Shown one piece after another: positions 16,009-26,359 of a stretch of 64,000 bases of DNA. Position numbers and translations under genes: made by a program. Location of the stretch: the NCBI GenBank assembly GCA_963829085.1, contig CAWHHJ010000015.1:473140-537139 (forward strand). Reading direction: 5' to 3'. Every line of letters begins with the position of its first letter. The stretch's first letter is position 1. The notes beneath the pieces were generated by a model, which had not been told where the DNA came from, ran no database searches, and worked only from the letters and a program-made list of their open reading frames with translations. This stretch comes from PALSA-1004 sp963829085 (GTDB lineage: Bacteria > Pseudomonadota > Gammaproteobacteria > Burkholderiales > SG8-41).

Positions 16009-19000
16009 TCAGGCTAGCACGAGATCGAGTGCCTGCGGCGGATACGTCGGATGCGGATGGCGCTTGGTCGATAGCAGAATCGTGCAATCGGTTGCGGACA
16101 GCGGCTGCGAGAAGAGAAATCCCTGTGCCTCGTCGCACTCGTTCGCGCGCAGGAACGCAAGCTGCTCGATCGCTTCCACACCTTCTGCGATCACTTTGAG
16201 GTTCAGGCTGTGGGCCATGGTGACGACAGCGCGAGTGATCGCGGCATCGTCCGCATCTATTGTGATGTCACGCACGAAGGACCGGTCGATCTTGAGCGTG
16301 TCGATGGGGAAACGCTTCAGGTAACTCAAACTCGAATAGCCAGTACCGAAATCATCGACGGACACGCGTATCCCCAGTGACTTCAGGTTTTTGAGCACTG
16401 CAATCGCGTCGTCGGGGCGTTGCATCAGCATGCTCTCGGTGATCTCGAGCTCTATCCACTGCGGATCAATATTGTATTCGCGGAGTATTCCGGCAATGAG
16501 CTTATCGAGGCCAGGCTGCTGGAATTGTCGACCGGACAGATTTATCGCGATCGGCACTCTTCTCACACCCGCTTTGCGCCAGGCGACGATCTGTTCGCAC
16601 GCTTCGCGCAATACAAGCTCACCGACCGGCACGATCAGGCCCGTGTCCTCGAGCAACGGAATAAATTCCATCGGAGACACGAGATGCGAATCCGGCGGCT
16701 GCCATCGTATGCAGCGCTTCAAGCCCTGACATTTTGCCGCTCACGATGTCGATCTTCGGTTGGTAATGAAGAACAAACTCGTCGCGTTTGATGGCGCGGC
16801 GAAGTCGTGTCTCCAGACGCATTTTGGCGCGCGATGTTTTGTTCATCTGCGCCGTGTAAAACTGGTAGTTGTTGCGACCGGCCGCCTTGGCACCATACAT
16901 CGCTGTATCAGCATTCTTGATGAGACCCGTCATACTCTCGCTATCGATGGGGCAAAGCGTGATGCCGATGCTTGTCGTTATGTAGGTTTCATTGCGGTAC
17001 AAGTCGAACGGCGCTGCAAACGCATTCAGGATCTTCTGCGCAACGAGGCTTGCATCCTCCGCTGCGGTCAGATCACAAAGCAGACAGGCAAATTCGTCGC
17101 CGCCAAACCGCGCGACGGTATCGCCCCGCCGGACACACTCCTGCAAACGGGTGGCGGCGAGTTGCAGGAGCTTGTCGCCAATGGCATGCCCAAGCGTATC
17201 GTTGACGGTTTTGAAGCCATCCAGATCGATGAACATGACGCCGATGATACTGTTGTGGCGCTGCGCCTGGACGAGCGTGTGTTTCATGCGATCCTGAAAC
17301 AGCAGCCTATTCGGCAGGCCGGTTAGCGCATCGTAGTAGGCCAGATAATTGAGCTTTTCCTCCTTGCTGATGTACTCGAGCGCGAAAGCGATGTTCCCCG
17401 CGAGCTCATTCAAGAGCTCCACTTCTCCTTCATTGAAGAAATTAGGCTCTTTTGCATAGAGCGAAACGTTTCCTGCAACTTCGCCCTGCATCATTAGCGG
17501 CAGCGCGATACAAGACCGATAGCCAAGCCGTATCGCCTCTCGTCTGCGCACGCTGCCGACGTTCGGCTCCATCGTCAGGTCATTGTCAAAGACAGCGCGC
17601 TTTTCGCGGATCGCGCGCCCGACGGTTCCCTGACCTTGGGGCACATCCGATCGCGCGCTATTCGTCGCTGACCGCAGACTGTCCGAGTCGAGGCCCGCCC
17701 ACGCCATAGGCTCCATCTCGAGCGTCGATCCATTCAGCAAACCGATCCAGGCAATGCCGAATTTGCCTTCTTCGGCTGCAATTTCGCAGGCTCCCTTGAA
17801 TAATGCGTGGCGATCACGCACGCGTACGATCAATGAATTGATACCGCTTAACACGGCACGTATGCGGCTTAAGCGCGCGATCTTGACTTCCTGACTCTTG
17901 CGCTCGGTGATGTCGCGGCCGACGCCACGGTAGCCGGCGAACTGCCCGTCCGCGTCGTACATCGGCTGGCCGGCGATGCTGATATAGCGCACCTCGCCAT
18001 GAGCATTGAGACGCTTGAGCTCGAAGTCGCGGAATGGGCGGCGGGCGGCAAGATCATCCTTGTGCTGGTCCCACTGCGCCTCGCTTACATCGAGGTAAGG
18101 CAGTTCCCAGCGCTGCTTGCCGATCACGCCTTCCCCTGCCCAGCTATTCCCCGTCATCTCATCCGCGCGCGCAGAGGTCGTGGAGAACCGAAGGTCGGCA
18201 TCCATCTCCCAATACCAGTCCGCTGATAAATCGGTAAGACTGCGAAAACGCGCTTCACTATCCTGCAGTCTGCGCTCCACTTCTTTGCGCTCGGTAATGT
18301 CCTGCACAGTGGCAATCGAACGCACAGCAGCGCCGCTCGAGTCGCGCAGCATGCTGGCGGTAGCATTAACCCAGATCGTGCGTCCATCTTTTCGCACATA
18401 GCGTTTCTCGATCGAGAAATCGGCGATCTCACCACGCTTGAGCTGATCGCTGCCTGCAATATTGCGTAAGCGATCATCTGGATGGGTAATTTCCGTAAAC
18501 GTCATCGCGCATAGTTCGTCGGAGGTATAACCGGTGATGTCGCACATCTTCTGATTGACCCGCAGAAAGCGCCCGCTCGCAGAATCAACCTCGCATTTAC
18601 CGACTGCCGCGATCTCGAACATGCTGCGATACGCAATTTCACTTTGCTGTAGCGCATGCTCGGCGCGCTTGCGTTCACTGATATCTTCAATGACGCGCAC
18701 GAAATGCAGCGGAGCGCCGGCGTTATCGCGCACCAGTGACACACTGCGGTTCACCCATACTTCGCTGCCGTCCTTGCGGATGAAGCGCTTTTCACCGGTG
18801 ACTGTCTGCAATCTGCCTTTGAGCAGATCGTCCATGTGCGTCTCGTCGTCGACGAGATCATCGGGATGAGTAATATCGCTCGAGCGCATCTGCAGGAGTT
18901 CGGCCTGCGAATAGCCGAGCGTGTCACATAGCTTGCGGTTTACGAGGAAATAGCGACGGTCAATGGTGGTATGAGCTATGCCCACAGCGGCCTGCTCAAA

Positions 19001-19402
19001 CGTGGCGCGGAAGTGCTCTTCGGTCGACTTGCGGTCCGAAATGTCATAGACCATCGCAACGATGTAATCCGCGTCCCGAGACTTACCGCGTACCAGTGCC
19101 ACGGAAACCGAGGCCCAGATCACCGAACCGTCTTTTCTTACGTATCGTTTCTCGCACAAAGGCTGGTCGGGCAGCGTTCGCGCGCCTCTTGCCTTGCGCA
19201 GGAACTCTTTACTCGCATGACAATCGTCCTCATGCGTGATATCCATGAACTTGCGCACCAGCAATTCGTCCGCGGAATAGCCGAGGATCTCGCAAAGTTT
19301 CTGATTGACTCGCGTGATCGCGCCATCGAGCCGGGTATGCGCAATACCCACCGCGGCCTGGTTGAAGATAGCGAGATAGGGCTCGACCAACGGTTCTTTC
19401 AA
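16009..19402 (-). pseudogene. PAS(x4)-GAF-GGDEF-EAL protein with one frameshift in the EAL domain
   Basis: The frame from TTG 19402 encodes PAS domains (IFNQAAVGIAHTRLD, ATFEQAAVGIAHTTID, SMFEIAAVGKCEVDS, then a WYWEMDADLRF PAS), a GAF-like domain (RIRAVLSGINSLIVRV, then FGIAWIGLL), and GGDEF with intact ARFGGDEFACLL. It breaks at SGLEAL, where one extra base near 16711-16713 shifts the frame. The EAL domain goes on in another frame (IRWQPPDSHLVSP, ELEITESML, SVDDFGTGYSSLSYL, KIDRSFVRDI). Joined length is about 1,130 residues. If the insertion is real, the protein would be a cyclase without its phosphodiesterase; no other lesion is seen, so an error is equally possible. Confidence 0.82.
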
Positions 19403-19622
19403 GGGGCACCGAATTCAATGGCATACGCGATGCGCGGCCGTCTTGGAATCTAGCGCGGAGCGCACCGGATTCGCAGGCATAAGTTCACGCTTGGCCGCCG
19501 CGGCCGCCCGGCGCCAATCGGTTGTGTGGCCGTTATCACCGCGCACTTGCCAAGTGCGGCCTGATGCGCTAGCGCCGATTACGATCGTACCGGGGGCCTC
19601 GTTGTGCGGCCCGCGTAACGGT

Positions 19623-20594
19623 CTACTCCGGAGTCGCTTTGGACGCTCTCACTACTTTGCCCCAGCGCTCGATTTCTTCTAGCAGCAGCTTATGAAAGTA
19701 TTCGGGTGTCTCAGCGATGGGATCGGCACCCATCTGCGCAAGCCGCGAGCGAAAGTCAGCTTTCTGTACGGCTTTGACGATAGCCGCATTCAGCGTGTTT
19801 ACGATGTCGCGCGGAGTACCGGTGGGCGCAAGCACCCCGTACCACGTGCCGGTGACAAAGCCGGGTAAGCCGCCCTCGATCATCGTCGGCAATTCCGGCA
19901 ACAGCGGCGACCGCTTGGCGCTCGTTATCGCGAGCGCACGGATGCGGCCGGGGACGAGCAGCGGCTGCGCCGCTGGAATGTTGTTGAACGAGAAGTCGAC
20001 CTCTCCACTCGCCAGCGCGGTCATCGATGGTGCGCTGCCTTTGAACGGTATGTGGGTCATGTCTACGCCGAGCATCAACTTGAGCATTTCGCCCGAAAGA
20101 TGCTGAGTGCTTCCGCTCCCGGACGACGAGAAATTAAGTTTCCCCTTGCTTTTACGCGCCGCCGCGATAAATTCCTTTACGGTTTTTGCAGGAAACGAAG
20201 GATGCACGAGCAGCAAATTCGGGCTTGTCGAAAAAACGGCGACAGGGGCAAAATCCTTAACCGGATCGTAGTTTAGCTTCGGATACAGCGTTACATTGAC
20301 ACCGAGTGCCGCTGAGCTCATGAACAGCGTGTAGCCGTCCGCTGGCGAACGGGCCACCTGCTCTGCTGCGATGTTTTGTGCGGCGCCGGGACGGTTTTCG
20401 ACAACCACCTGTTGTCCGAGCGCATCAGTGATCTGCTGCGCGATAAGACGGCCCATGATGTCGCTGCCTCCGCCGGGCGCATAGCCAACGACCATTTTTA
20501 TGGGCTTAGATGGATATTTCGGTGCTTGTGCGAGCGACAATCCGCAGACAAAAAGAGCCGCCGTAAAAAGAACAATCGATCGATACGCTTTCAT
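19623..20594 (-). CDS. Bug-family solute-binding protein, 323 aa
   Basis: Signal peptide YRSIVLFTAALFVCGLSLAQ, then YPSKPIKMVVGYAPGGGSD (carboxylate-gripping PGG loop), VENRPGAAQNIAAEQVAR, PADGYTLFMSSA, THIPFKGSAPSMTAL and LPELPTMIEGGLPGFVTGTWYG, all standard for the family. It is the last gene of the 15-gene minus-strand cluster, 28 bp after the hydroxyacid dehydrogenase gene, so its ligand is probably a carboxylate used by that cluster. No TctAB genes are near. Confidence 0.9.
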   Translation of the reverse strand: MKAYRSIVLFTAALFVCGLSLAQAPKYPSKPIKMVVGYAPGGGSDIMGRLIAQQITDALGQQVVVENRPGAAQNIAAEQVARSPADGYTLFMSSAALGVNVTLYPKLNYDPVKDFAPVAVFSTSPNLLLVHPSFPAKTVKEFIAAARKSKGKLNFSSSGSGSTQHLSGEMLKLMLGVDMTHIPFKGSAPSMTALASGEVDFSFNNIPAAQPLLVPGRIRALAITSAKRSPLLPELPTMIEGGLPGFVTGTWYGVLAPTGTPRDIVNTLNAAIVKAVQKADFRSRLAQMGADPIAETPEYFHKLLLEEIERWGKVVRASKATPE

Positions 20595-20621
20595 TCTTGA
20601 CTCCGCTTGAATGTGGGCAAC

Positions 20622-21536
20622 TCAACGACGTTTAGCCGCGTTGCGTGCCAGCTTCTCGAGCACAGCGTGCACCGCTGCAGTGTCCTGCTTCTCGTAACCG
20701 CCCGCATACGCCATATCGTAATACCGCTTGCTCAGGGCAAAGAGCGGCGTCGGACACTTTAATTTCGATGCGAATTGTTTAATGATGGCGATGTCTTTCT
20801 GGTAAACGTCGATTTTCATGGTTGCGGGCAAATAGCGCCGTTTGGCCATGAGCGGCCCGCGCACCTCGAACATGCGGGAAGTCCCCGCCCCGTCCTTGAT
20901 TACCCGATACATCAGACTGCTATCGAGCCCTGCCCGTTCCGCGAGCACAAAGGCTTCCGCGGCCGAGAGATTGTGAATAGTGACGAGGAGGTTGGCGATG
21001 AACTTCAGCTTGGACCCAGCGCTGAATTCGCCACAGTAATAATGATTGCGCGCGAAGCCTTCAAATACGCGCGTGCACTTTGCGCAGGCGCGTCTGTCAC
21101 CGCTTACATAAATGACGATGTCTTTGACAGCGGCTTGCGCACCCGTGCCGCTGATTGGACAGTCCAGCAACACCACGCCGCGAGCCGCCAGCCGCTGGCG
21201 CGCATTCTCCTTGGTCTCGATCGGCAAAGTGCTTGCCTCAATGACGATCAGCCCTTTGCGCGCGCCGTCTGCAATACCGTTCTTTCCAAACAACGCCGCT
21301 TCGAATGCAGAAAGGGATGGCAGCGAGGTGATAACGATCGATGCCGTTGCCGCGACATCGGCCGACGAACCGGCTGCGACACCGCCGAGCCGTTGCACCG
21401 CTGTACGCCGTGCACGTGCGACATCGTAGCCAATCACCTGGAAACCGGCGTTAGCCAAATGTTTTGCGAAAGCGCCACCCATGATGCCGAGGCCCACAAC
21501 ACCGACCTCGCCGTATTTGCTTTTACGACTCATCAC
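20622..21536 (-). CDS. 3-hydroxyisobutyrate dehydrogenase-family oxidoreductase, 304 aa
   Basis: A beta-hydroxyacid dehydrogenase: N-terminal Rossmann motif VVGLGIMGGAFAKHLANAG (residues 14-32), substrate loop DCPISGTGAQAAVKD at about 125-140, and catalytic-Lys segment AGSKLKFIANLLVTIHNLSAAEA at about 170-195. The family oxidises hydroxyisobutyrate, tartronate semialdehyde, glycerate and similar acids with NAD(P). The start overlaps the NudC gene by 14 bp. Next to a ThDP enzyme that may make a tartronate-semialdehyde-like product, a semialdehyde reductase role is possible, but the substrate is unproven. Confidence 0.85.
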   Translation of the reverse strand: MMSRKSKYGEVGVVGLGIMGGAFAKHLANAGFQVIGYDVARARRTAVQRLGGVAAGSSADVAATASIVITSLPSLSAFEAALFGKNGIADGARKGLIVIEASTLPIETKENARQRLAARGVVLLDCPISGTGAQAAVKDIVIYVSGDRRACAKCTRVFEGFARNHYYCGEFSAGSKLKFIANLLVTIHNLSAAEAFVLAERAGLDSSLMYRVIKDGAGTSRMFEVRGPLMAKRRYLPATMKIDVYQKDIAIIKQFASKLKCPTPLFALSKRYYDMAYAGGYEKQDTAAVHAVLEKLARNAAKRR

Positions 21537-22362
21537 TGCCTCGTTTCAGGTTATTGACCGCGTCGTCTATCAGTTTGCGCGAAACATGCACGGGCTCCGG
21601 CAAATCCGGCAGATGTTGATAATGGAACCAGCGCGCGTCTTCGAGCTCGACGCCATCGGGTCGCACTTCTCCGCCGGCATGTTGTGCGTGGAACGCTATC
21701 ACGAGCGAGTGAGGAAACGGCCACGGCTGGCAGGCAAAGTATCGGATGTTTTCTACATTGACGCCGGTCTCTTCGGCGGTCTCGCGGGCCACCGCAGCTT
21801 CGAGTGTCTCGCCGGCTTCAACGAACCCGGCGACTACCGTGTAGCGTCCAGGCGCGTAGCCGGGTTTGCGCGTCAGCAGCAACTCGCGGCCCCGCCTGAC
21901 CAACACCATGACCACCGGCGAGATGCGGGGATAGCAAATCAATCTGCATCGTGCGCATTCTCGCGCGCGCTCTGACGACAACATCTGCGTCCGGGCGCCG
22001 CACGCACCGCAAAATCGGTGCGTACGATCCCATTCCTTGATTTGAAACGCGCGGCCGGCGACGCCAATAAGCGTATCGTCGAGCTCGAAAAACAGCGAAC
22101 GCAGGTTTCTAAACGTCAGATCAGGCGGCAAAGCCACATCCGGATCGAGCTCGCACGAAAAACAATGCTTGTCGTTGATGGCGCCGAGATAATGAGCATC
22201 AGCTGCGTTCACGCCCAGCTCGGTGACGCTTGCGCCAACGGGCACTGAGGGTTTTCCATTCGCATGCATGACGAGCAGCTCGTTGCCGCGGAATGCAAAC
22301 CAATACGCCTCACCTTCGATGTGAGCCGGCGCCGCGACCGATGGTACGAATTGCATCGCCAA
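21523..22362 (-). CDS. nudC: NADH pyrophosphatase NudC, 279 aa
   Basis: A zinc-ribbon with CGAC and CARC at about residues 117-137 is followed by a Nudix domain. The box GFVEAGETLEAAVARETAEETGV is complete (G-x5-E-x7-R-E-x2-E-E-x-G) and the NADH-specific array ACQPWPFPHS follows it, the usual SQPWPFPxS motif. NudC hydrolyses NADH to NMNH and AMP and removes NAD caps from RNA. It overlaps the downstream dehydrogenase gene by 14 bp and follows the amidohydrolase by 3 bp. A housekeeping enzyme inside a catabolic operon is unusual. The call itself is firm. Confidence 0.93.
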   Translation of the reverse strand: MAMQFVPSVAAPAHIEGEAYWFAFRGNELLVMHANGKPSVPVGASVTELGVNAADAHYLGAINDKHCFSCELDPDVALPPDLTFRNLRSLFFELDDTLIGVAGRAFQIKEWDRTHRFCGACGARTQMLSSERARECARCRLICYPRISPVVMVLVRRGRELLLTRKPGYAPGRYTVVAGFVEAGETLEAAVARETAEETGVNVENIRYFACQPWPFPHSLVIAFHAQHAGGEVRPDGVELEDARWFHYQHLPDLPEPVHVSRKLIDDAVNNLKRGSDES

Positions 22363-22365
22363 TAA

Positions 22366-23358
22366 CTAGGATTTCTCGCCGAATAACCTGGCGGCGGTGC
22401 GATAAGAAACGTCTTCCAGCTCTTTAGCTGTAAGGCCCGGCACGGCGCCGAGATGTTCCACCGGATGCTCTTCACCCATGTCGAACGGTGAGTCGGTGCC
22501 GATGACCACGTGTTCCGACCCAACCATTTCCAGCAGATGGCGTGTGGCCTGCGGATGATGGGTAAGCGCGTCGAAATAGAAATTACCAAACATATCGAGC
22601 GGTTTCGACTTGGTCACCGCGCTTGTATCCGGCCGCACGGTGTGTCCGTGCTGGAAGCGGCCGATCTGATAGGGCAGGAAACCGCCGCCATGAGCCAGCA
22701 GAATCCTCAGGTCTTTCAGTTCGTCGAGCGCGCCGCTGAACATCAGCTTGCCGACCATGATCGTGCTGTCGAGCGGATTACCGATAAGGTTGGTCAGGTA
22801 ATAGCAGTCGAGCCGCCCGCCGGCACCTTGCGTATTGGGATGCGCGAATACGACGACTTTTAGCTCCTGCAAGCGACGTAGAACGGGACGAAACTTTGCA
22901 TCCGCAAGCTCTTCATCTCCAATTGCAGTGCCCATCTCGACCGCCTTGAAGCCGTGCTCCTTGACCACACGCTCGAGTTCCGTAATGGCGGCGTCCGGAT
23001 GCTGCATCGGCAGGGTTGCCATGCCACGCAGGCGGTCGGGCTGAGCGGTGACCATCGCTGCCAGTCCATCGTTGACGATCTGCGCAGTCTTGAGCGCGTG
23101 ATCCGGTCCCAGTCCATAGAAGAAAGTTTGCGGTCCCGGCGAGATGTACGAGATGTCGATGCCCTTGCGATCCATCGACTCAACCTTCGCAGCTGCATCG
23201 TAGAATTCGGCGATCAGATCGAAAGTTATCTTGCCGCGCGTAAAAAGATATTTGCCGCGCTCGCCCGTAATCTTCGTCTTGTATAAATCGGGCTCTGCCC
23301 GCATCGCATCGATGATACTTTCGGGAATGACATGGCTGTGCGTATCGATGCGTTTCAC
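22366..23358 (-). CDS. Amidohydrolase, ACMSD (2-amino-3-carboxymuconate semialdehyde decarboxylase)-like, 330 aa
   Basis: A TIM-barrel metal enzyme of the amidohydrolase_2 class: MKRIDTHSHVIPESI gives the HxH ligands, VVFAHPNTQGAGG a later His, ILLAHGGGFLPYQIGRFQHG the barrel His and VIGTDSPFDMGEEHP the catalytic Asp. Length and SPGPQTFFYGLGPD fit the ACMSD/gamma-resorcylate decarboxylase subgroup, which cleaves carboxyl groups from cyclic or semialdehyde substrates. It is followed by NudC at 3 bp. The substrate is unknown; it could decarboxylate an intermediate of this locus. Confidence 0.82.
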   Translation of the reverse strand: MKRIDTHSHVIPESIIDAMRAEPDLYKTKITGERGKYLFTRGKITFDLIAEFYDAAAKVESMDRKGIDISYISPGPQTFFYGLGPDHALKTAQIVNDGLAAMVTAQPDRLRGMATLPMQHPDAAITELERVVKEHGFKAVEMGTAIGDEELADAKFRPVLRRLQELKVVVFAHPNTQGAGGRLDCYYLTNLIGNPLDSTIMVGKLMFSGALDELKDLRILLAHGGGFLPYQIGRFQHGHTVRPDTSAVTKSKPLDMFGNFYFDALTHHPQATRHLLEMVGSEHVVIGTDSPFDMGEEHPVEHLGAVPGLTAKELEDVSYRTAARLFGEKS

Positions 23359-23468
23359 TTGAGTTTCTCCTGGAGGATGTGGACCGCTGTTCCGGATTAC
23401 GCACTGGCATGCTGCCGGCAGGAAACAAAGCGCGGATTATACCGGTCCCACTGCGTGCAGACAGCGCG

Positions 23469-24656
23469 TTATGCAGCGGCCGCGCTCGCGTCCGGCAGAA
23501 TCACGTGTTCAGGCGAAAGCTCGGCAATACTGCGGCAGCCGATTAACGCCATTGTGCGATTGATCTCCTCGCGCAGCAGCGAGAGCGCCCGCGTAGCGCC
23601 CGCTTCACCACCCACTGCGGTACCATAAAGTGTGGCGCGGCCAATTAGTACGAGATCGGCGCCGAGCGCGAGCGCTTTCACAACGTCGGTCCCGCGGCGG
23701 AATCCGCTATCGACTATTACTGTGGTACGGCTGCCGACGGCAGCAACCACCGCCGGCAGCGCTTCAATCGGCGCGAGCGTGCTGTCGACAACGCGACCGC
23801 CGTGATTGGAAATAATTACGCCGTCCACGCCACACTCGACGGCGCGCACCGCATCTGCCGGATCTATGATGCCTTTTGCCATCAGCTTGTGCGGCCACAT
23901 TCTGCGCAACTCGCGCAGGTCCTGCCAGGTCAGTGAATCGTTTAGCATCATCGATCGTCCCATGGGCAGCGCGGTGATCCGATTCTTGACCTCGCTCGGA
24001 TAATTTTCGTAACGGGGCATGCCGGTAGTCACTAGATAACGGCCGAGCACATGCAAAAGCCAGCGCGGGTGCATCAGCACATCGCTCACATTGCGCCGGT
24101 TGAAGGAGAATGGAATCGTGAACCCGTTATGCAGATTGTATTCGCGGCTCGGAGGGACTGGACTGTCAACTGTGACGACGAGGCCTTCATAGCCGGCCGC
24201 TTTCGCCCGTTCCACCAGCCGGTATGAAAGATTGCGGTCGGGCCACATGTAAAGCTGGAACCACAATCTCGTGCCAGGGGCTTGCGCTGCGATCTTCTCG
24301 ATCGCTGTCATTGCACCTGTTGCTATTGTGCACGGAATACCGGCCTTGCTCGCTGCGCGCGCCAGCGCGATCTCGCCGTTGTGCCACATCAACCCGGCCG
24401 AGCCCGTCGGTGCGATGGCAATCGGCATGGTTTGCGGGTGGCCAAATAGTGAGATGTTTTGCTTGCGCTGGGCTACATCGACGAGCACGCGCGGTCGCAA
24501 TTTGATGTTCGTAAGCGCCGTGCGATTACGGCGCAGTGCCGTTTCGTCCTCCGTTCCGCGGTCGACAAACTCGAACAGTCCTTTGGGCAGCCGGCGCTTT
24601 GCAAGCTCGCGTAAGTCTTCGATGTTGTATGCATCGAACGTTGGCTGATTGGTCAT
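23469..24656 (-). CDS. FMN-dependent alpha-hydroxyacid oxidase/dehydrogenase, 395 aa
   Basis: It begins TFDAYNIEDLRELAKRRLPK and shows the family's FVDRGTEDETALRRN, IAPTGSAGLMWHNGE, LWFQLYMWPDR, VTVDSPV and the active-site block GVIISNHGGRVVDST (catalytic His and substrate Arg), then VIVDSGFRRGTDVVKALALGA and VLIGRATLYG for FMN phosphate. It belongs to the lactate/mandelate/glycolate oxidase family and would turn a 2-hydroxyacid into a 2-oxoacid. It lies 6 bp after the Gfo/Idh/MocA gene. With the two D-2-hydroxyacid dehydrogenases on the other arm, 2-hydroxy/2-oxo acids look central to this locus. Confidence 0.9.
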   Translation of the reverse strand: MTNQPTFDAYNIEDLRELAKRRLPKGLFEFVDRGTEDETALRRNRTALTNIKLRPRVLVDVAQRKQNISLFGHPQTMPIAIAPTGSAGLMWHNGEIALARAASKAGIPCTIATGAMTAIEKIAAQAPGTRLWFQLYMWPDRNLSYRLVERAKAAGYEGLVVTVDSPVPPSREYNLHNGFTIPFSFNRRNVSDVLMHPRWLLHVLGRYLVTTGMPRYENYPSEVKNRITALPMGRSMMLNDSLTWQDLRELRRMWPHKLMAKGIIDPADAVRAVECGVDGVIISNHGGRVVDSTLAPIEALPAVVAAVGSRTTVIVDSGFRRGTDVVKALALGADLVLIGRATLYGTAVGGEAGATRALSLLREEINRTMALIGCRSIAELSPEHVILPDASAAAA

Positions 24657-24662
24657 CTGTGC

Positions 24663-25634
24663 TCAGTGCAATCGAACGGTACGTTTCAGAGCAATCGAAT
24701 CGAGCATTGCTTCAAATGCATGCACGGTCGCGACGATTTCACCAGACGACGGGGTCGGCCGTGCTTGACCGGAAATGGCCTGCGCGAACGCATCCATCTC
24801 AGCACGCAAAGTGTCTACAGGCTCGAACTTACGTCGCTCTAAGGCAGCGCCCGCCTTGCGGACAACGAGGCACGTCTGGCCAAGCGCTTCGGCCGAGCCT
24901 GCATCACCGAATACATGTGCGCGCCAATAGAACGGCGTCGAACGCACCGTAGCGAGCGTCCCGCTGATGCCATTAGTGAATCGCAGCAACGCAGACACGC
25001 TGTCGCGGGGCGCGCTGCACTCCGTCTGCGAAATCAATTGCGCCCGCAACGACTCGACCGGCCCGGCGATGCTGATCAGCGCATCGAGCATGTGAACGCC
25101 GGCCCCTGTCATGCCGCCGCCCGGCGTCTCGAGCGGGTCGTTGCGCCACCCGGCAAAGCGGCTCGCGTTTTCGTTACTGGTATGACCCTCGAGGTGAAGA
25201 ATGTTACCCAACGCGCGGTTACTCGCGATCTCGCGCAATGCGATCATCGATGGCCAGTAGCGCTTGTCGTGCCCGACTGCAAGTATGCGGCCCGCTTTTC
25301 CACACGCATCGAGCGCGCGCATCGCATCCTCACGTGTCAGCGCCAGCGGCTTCTCGCAAAACACATGTTTGCCGGCTGCTGCGGCTGCGATGATTTGTTG
25401 CACGTGCAGGCTATGCGGCGTTGTAATGATGACCGCGTCGATGGTTTGATCATTAAGAACCTGCTGTAAGTCTGTCGCTAGTGAGATGTCATGCGAACGG
25501 GCAAACGCGCAAAGGTCGTCACGCGCTTCGCGGACGACCGCGCAATCAACGCGCAACAGCGGACTGCCGCCGTTAACCGCTGCAACGATTTTTTGACCCC
25601 AGTTGCCGAGGCCCACTATGGCTGCGCTCAGCAA
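24663..25634 (-). CDS. Gfo/Idh/MocA-family oxidoreductase, 323 aa
   Basis: The Rossmann start LSAAIVGLGNWGQKIV, the central HVFCEKPLALTREDAMRA (the EKP motif, whose Lys is catalytic) and GHDKRYWPSMIAL mark a Gfo/Idh/MocA NAD(P)-dependent dehydrogenase. LHLEGHTSNENASRFAGWR and GGGMTGAGVHMLDALISIAG form the sheet domain. Such enzymes oxidise sugars, inositols and sugar acids. It starts 19 bp after the cupin gene and ends 6 bp before the hydroxyacid oxidase. It differs clearly from the two paralogues at 36000 and 37070. Confidence 0.87.
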   Translation of the reverse strand: MLSAAIVGLGNWGQKIVAAVNGGSPLLRVDCAVVREARDDLCAFARSHDISLATDLQQVLNDQTIDAVIITTPHSLHVQQIIAAAAAGKHVFCEKPLALTREDAMRALDACGKAGRILAVGHDKRYWPSMIALREIASNRALGNILHLEGHTSNENASRFAGWRNDPLETPGGGMTGAGVHMLDALISIAGPVESLRAQLISQTECSAPRDSVSALLRFTNGISGTLATVRSTPFYWRAHVFGDAGSAEALGQTCLVVRKAGAALERRKFEPVDTLRAEMDAFAQAISGQARPTPSSGEIVATVHAFEAMLDSIALKRTVRLH

Positions 25635-25653
25635 GGAGGCACTCGCGGCGAGA

Positions 25654-26331
25654 TCAACGTAACGTTAGCGCGAGTAACATAGCCCCATTGGGAAAATGAA
25701 TCGGACCATGCTGGACACCGCCTGCCACGCGCATGAAATCCCAGACGCCGAGCGTTTCGTCTTCGACCACTGCACTGCCCGCAACGACGAGCGCAGCATG
25801 CATGTGCGAATGCGAATGTGCATCGACACTCGCATCGCCCGCAAAGCGCAGCACCTCGACGAGCAGACGTCCGCAACCATGATCGACCAGCGTTTTCGTT
25901 TCGCATTTGTCGCTGCGTCGTTGCCACTGCAGCTTTGCCTGTTCGATCAGTCGGTATTCTTTTTTTCCTGACAATTTTTCGACTTCACTGTGATAGTAGC
26001 TGCCCTGAAATGCGCTCAGAAGCTTGCAGCCTTGCGGATAACTGATCGGACCATGCGGCTCGTTGCTCGGGCCGAGTATCACGTCGAGCGGACCCAATGT
26101 CAGGCCGTCAACGATGGCGTTGCCCTTGAGCACGGTGGTAGCGTGCGTTCCGCCGTGCACATGCCGTGGTTCGATCGATCCCACTGGGTAGTCGATGAGC
26201 CGTATGCATAATTGGCTTTCCTTATCGTCATAGTACATGCCCGCGCGGCTCGGCCAGTTGTCGACATTGACGCGATCCTCCCACGGAATCTCCGAGACAC
26301 GCACGATCTCGACGCCTGCTTTGGTCAACAT
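25654..26331 (-). CDS. Two-cupin-domain protein, 225 aa
   Basis: Two cupin barrels can be seen. The first has PRHVHGGTHATTVLKGNAIVDG and VILGPSNEPHGPISYPQG (residues about 50-110). The second has DASVDAHSHSHMHAALVVAGSAVVEDE and GGVQHGPIHFPNG (about 160-215), each with the three His and one Glu/Gln-like position that hold a metal. I start at ATG 26331 because AGGAG lies just ahead; the frame extends to 26376 without a site. It could be a dioxygenase, isomerase or sugar-acid epimerase, but no residue fixes the reaction. It sits between a Bug gene and the Gfo/Idh/MocA gene. Confidence 0.78.
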   Translation of the reverse strand: MLTKAGVEIVRVSEIPWEDRVNVDNWPSRAGMYYDDKESQLCIRLIDYPVGSIEPRHVHGGTHATTVLKGNAIVDGLTLGPLDVILGPSNEPHGPISYPQGCKLLSAFQGSYYHSEVEKLSGKKEYRLIEQAKLQWQRRSDKCETKTLVDHGCGRLLVEVLRFAGDASVDAHSHSHMHAALVVAGSAVVEDETLGVWDFMRVAGGVQHGPIHFPNGAMLLALTLR

Positions 26332-26359
26332 GTCTGCTCCTAGTTGCGAGGTTCGGCGG

